From Oscillospiraceae bacterium (GTDB taxonomy: Bacteria > Bacillota_A > Clostridia > Oscillospirales > Oscillospiraceae), in contig JAFQUA010000080.1 in NCBI GenBank assembly GCA_017408725.1, positions 1 to 43,201 of the forward strand: 43,201 bases of DNA, in the 5' to 3' direction. Below the pieces are notes generated by a model. The model had not been told where the DNA came from. It worked only from the letters and a program-made list of their open reading frames with translations, and searched no databases. The translations under genes and the position numbers were made by a program. Below, piece by piece: positions 41,014 through 43,201 of this stretch. Within the stretch, counting starts at the first letter, position 1; each line of letters starts with the position of its first letter.

Positions 41014-41042
41014 ATTATACCAGTCCAACAGAAAAAAATCAA
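41014..41042 (-). promoter_or_regulatory. tRNA-Ser(CGA) promoter
   Basis: On the minus strand TTGATT (41037-41042), a 17-base spacer and TATAAT (41014-41019), with TG one base before the -10 (TGGTATAAT). Confidence 0.75.
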
Positions 41043-41044
41043 GG

Positions 41045-41317
41045 TCAATCCGGCAAATCCAGTTTCTTTTTTGCCAATTCCAGTACAAGTTCCATTTTTT
41101 CCATAATCTTGTCGTAATTCCCCTTGCAGTGTGGTATCATGCAGCCGGAGCAATCCTTAATTCCTTCATTTGTATACGCATAATTGCCACCGCAACGATC
41201 CCCCAATGCATAAAGCGGGCAAAAACAGAAAAGACAATTGAAATTTTCCAAGTCATTTGTCCTATGACACGGAAAACATTCACAAGAAGTGTTTTGTACA
41301 AATTGATAGTTTAACAT
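41045..41317 (-). CDS. Small cysteine-rich domain protein
   Basis: A 90-residue protein with nine Cys in a regular pattern: CECFPCH, CLFCFCPLYALGDRCGG and DCSGCMIPHC, followed by a basic C-terminal helix. This matches the cysteine-rich small domain family often found in anaerobes next to or within cobalamin and other metal-related genes. The metal bound may be zinc or iron-sulfur; the role is unknown. ATG 41317 has GTGAGG very close upstream, so the start is not certain; a few codons upstream are possible. The neighbours do not explain it. Confidence 0.8.
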   Translation of the reverse strand: MLNYQFVQNTSCECFPCHRTNDLENFNCLFCFCPLYALGDRCGGNYAYTNEGIKDCSGCMIPHCKGNYDKIMEKMELVLELAKKKLDLPD

Positions 41318-41352
41318 TTTCCTCACCAATCTCTCATTGCAAACATAAAGGA

Positions 41353-42000
41353 TTATGTTATAATGCTATTAAATACTGACCACGGCCACTGTGCGGGCGG
41401 TTCTTCAGAAAACTCCATCCTTTTTCCGTTTGCAGGATGATAAAACCCAAGATAATATGACCACAACGCAATATCACAGGAGTCATTCAACTGTGCATAC
41501 TTCCGCTCCCCTACCAATGGCCATCCCCTGCTTGCAAATTGCACGCGAATCTGATGGGTTCTGCCGGTATGCAGCCGAATACGGATCTTGCTCAGTCCAT
41601 CTTTTAATGACAAAACTCGATAATCCAGAGCCGCTTCCTGCGCACCCTTTTGAGAGTCCTGGGCAACGAATGTCATTTTCCTTGCCTTATCTCGAATTAA
41701 AAGATCCTGCAGTGTCCCATTGGCAGAATCCGGATTGCCGTGCGCAACCGCAAGGTATTCCTTTTGAAATATATTTTCCCGAATCTGTCTGGACAGATCA
41801 GATGCGGACTTTGCGTTCCGTGCCAATACCATTAAGCCACTGACCACTCGGTCAAGTCGATGAACCGTACGAATATCCGCTCTGCTCTCTCCAATCGTCT
41901 CTCGAATTAAATCAGGAACACCGCCGGGTTCATCGGTAGACAAAACTCTTGCAGGCTTAATACATACGATAATATCTGCATCCTCGTAAATAATTTTCAT
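41353..42000 (-). CDS. RluA-family pseudouridine synthase
   Basis: A 215-residue RNA-modifying enzyme. The catalytic Asp lies in VHRLDRVVSGLMVLAR (HRLD-type motif, about residue 50), followed by FQKEYLAV and LHTGRTHQIRVQFAS, typical of the RluA/RluD/TruC group that isomerises uridines in 23S rRNA or tRNA. There is no S4 domain, as in the short RluA-type members. ATG 42000 has GGTGGAG 5 bases upstream; an upstream extension of 41 codons has no ribosome site. It is divergent from the hydroxyacid dehydrogenase gene. Confidence 0.93.
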   Translation of the reverse strand: MKIIYEDADIIVCIKPARVLSTDEPGGVPDLIRETIGESRADIRTVHRLDRVVSGLMVLARNAKSASDLSRQIRENIFQKEYLAVAHGNPDSANGTLQDLLIRDKARKMTFVAQDSQKGAQEAALDYRVLSLKDGLSKIRIRLHTGRTHQIRVQFASRGWPLVGERKYAQLNDSCDIALWSYYLGFYHPANGKRMEFSEEPPAQWPWSVFNSIIT

Positions 42001-42071
42001 ATAATCTCCACCGCATTTTTTCTTATCATAACAAATTTCAAACCAATATGCAAGTAACAGGAGGAAACACC

Positions 42072-43019
42072 ATGGAAATTGTAATTCTTGACGGCCACGC
42101 ACTAAATCATGGCGATCTGTCATGGAAATGCTTTGAACAATTTGGCACTGTCCGCTACTTTGACCGTACAGAGGGTGAATCAGAAACGATTGAACGAATC
42201 GGAAATGCAGAAATTATTATTCTAAATAAGGTAAACATCACTGATAGCATTCTGGAAGCCTGTCCTTCTATCAAACTGATATGTATTCTCGCTACGGGAT
42301 ATAATGTTGTAGACTGTGAAGCTGCTGCAAAGCGTGGAATTCCAGTGTGTAATGCACCCGGTTACGGCACAGACTCAGTAGCTCAATTCACCTTTGCCCT
42401 ACTCCTCGAACTATGCCATCATGTCAGCATCCACAGCGATTCCGTTCACAGCGGTGAGTGGTCCAGCTGCTCGGATTTTTGCTACTGGAAAACGCCGCAG
42501 ATGGAACTTGCTGGAAAAACAATGGGAATTATCGGCTACGGAGCAATTGGCCAGGCCGTAGGTAGAATCGCGAAAGCGTTTGGGCTGAATGTACTTGCAT
42601 GCAATCGTACGCGCCGCACCGGAGACGAATATGTCTCGCTGGATGAATTGCTCGAAAAATCTGATATTATTTCCCTGCACTGTCCTCTATTCCCCGAAAA
42701 CAAAGGTATTATCAATGCGGAAACCATCAACAAAATGAAAGACGGCGTCATTCTCTTAAACACCGCTAGAGGTGGCCTTTTGGATGAAAAGGACGTCGCT
42801 AATGCGCTTAGCACAAAAAAGATCCGCTGTGCTGCTGTCGATGTAGTATCCAGCGAGCCTATTTCCCGGGAAAACCCACTCTTGACCGCGCCAAACTGCA
42901 TCATTACGCCCCACATGGCATGGGCTCCTATAGAAGCACGTCAAAGAATTCTGGACATTGCTGTTAATAGCATCCATGGATTTATAAACGGAGATAAAAT
43001 TAATGTTGTAAACATGTAA
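42072..43019 (+). CDS. D-2-hydroxyacid dehydrogenase (glycerate dehydrogenase-like)
   Basis: A 315-residue NAD(P)-dependent oxidoreductase. The Rossmann motif is GIIGYGAIGQAVG (about 150-162). The catalytic Arg lies in NTARGGLLDE, the Glu after AVDVVSSEP, and the His in TPHMAWAP; the substrate loop is LATGYNVVD. It converts a 2-oxoacid such as hydroxypyruvate to the D-hydroxyacid; which one is not readable. AGGAGG lies 7 bases before ATG 42072. Monocistronic with its own terminator. Confidence 0.95.
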   Translation: MEIVILDGHALNHGDLSWKCFEQFGTVRYFDRTEGESETIERIGNAEIIILNKVNITDSILEACPSIKLICILATGYNVVDCEAAAKRGIPVCNAPGYGTDSVAQFTFALLLELCHHVSIHSDSVHSGEWSSCSDFCYWKTPQMELAGKTMGIIGYGAIGQAVGRIAKAFGLNVLACNRTRRTGDEYVSLDELLEKSDIISLHCPLFPENKGIINAETINKMKDGVILLNTARGGLLDEKDVANALSTKKIRCAAVDVVSSEPISRENPLLTAPNCIITPHMAWAPIEARQRILDIAVNSIHGFINGDKINVVNM

Positions 43020-43036
43020 TTTCATAAGATTAAGAT

Positions 43037-43062
43037 GACCGCATCCATAAGGATGCGGTCTC
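43037..43062 (+). terminator. Terminator after the hydroxyacid dehydrogenase gene
   Basis: GACCGCATCC (43037-43046) pairs with GGATGCGGTC (43051-43060) around ATAA. The T-run is weak (TCTTGC). From 43063 to 43201 I see no gene; a 9-bp hairpin ATGATTGCC/GGCAATCAT (43145-43165) may belong to something that starts beyond the window. Confidence 0.75.
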
Positions 43063-43201
43063 TTGCATTCGCTTTACTAATTTTTGCGGCTAGGGCAATA
43101 TATCGTCCTGCAGTGGTGCCCAGCGCAGCAAACCAAAATTATACATGATTGCCGGTGGCAATCATACCTCTTCTACCCATGTGTCGGTGGACACTTGCAT
43201 G

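Noticed and set aside
1..43201. CRISPR arrays, phage genes or a replication origin
   Set aside because: No regularly spaced repeats, structural phage genes, DnaA-box clusters or integrases were seen.

Overview
The window reads as chromosome of an anaerobic, spore-forming member of the Clostridia, most like an Oscillospiraceae/Ruminococcaceae-type gut or rumen bacterium. The reasons are a Spo0A-type protein with a 0A box, a SleC-type spore cortex-lytic cluster, a Re-type citrate synthase, indolepyruvate:ferredoxin oxidoreductase, a T-box and a glycine riboswitch, and strong AGGAGG ribosome sites. The genus cannot be fixed from this piece. There is no phage, CRISPR array or intact mobile element; a short IS3-family remnant is present.

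Layout. 1-4.4 kb: a TIM-barrel sugar isomerase/epimerase and a divergent radical SAM/SPASM protein, glyA behind a single-aptamer glycine riboswitch, and a Spo0A paralogue whose receiver domain is degenerate. 4.4-6.1 kb: two tandem alpha/beta hydrolases behind a near-consensus promoter. 6.1-11.3 kb: a 2-oxoglutarate/glutamate supply operon (Re-citrate synthase, GntR regulator, aconitase, isocitrate dehydrogenase) with a likely GntR operator next to its -10 box. 11.3-16.0 kb: asnB, a small helical protein and a three-gene spore germination cluster in which the SleC prodomain and the SpoIID/peptidoglycan-binding part are separate genes. 16.0-18.2 kb: pgsA, a GNAT acetyltransferase with an unassigned structured leader, tRNA-Ser(GGA) and a truncated nucleotidyltransferase.

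18.2-25.9 kb is the most interesting region: one six-gene operon (AMP-forming acyl-CoA ligase, sodium:solute symporter, iorA, iorB, phenylacetate-CoA ligase, double-ACT protein) preceded by a complete T-box leader whose specifier reads UUC (Phe). A T-box switches genes on when the cognate amino acid is scarce. The operon is therefore better explained as salvage of aryl acids into phenylalanine (phenylacetate uptake, CoA activation, reductive carboxylation to phenylpyruvate) than as aromatic amino-acid breakdown.

26.0-33.8 kb is a partly decaying amino-sugar/glycan region: a nagA pseudogene with an internal deletion, a ROK regulator that has lost its helix-turn-helix, a CBM9-like protein, and a leftward operon of an internally duplicated unknown protein, two neutral-ceramidase-fold paralogues (one frameshifted) and an intact nagA. 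33.9-34.4 kb holds the IS3 remnant. 34.4-43.2 kb carries asnA, a FAD/Rieske oxidoreductase, a beta-lactamase-fold hydrolase, a large uncharacterised TIM-barrel-type protein with an HTH-like N-terminus, a TIM-barrel isomerase fragment, tRNA-Ser(CGA), a small cysteine-rich protein, an RluA-type pseudouridine synthase and a D-2-hydroxyacid dehydrogenase.
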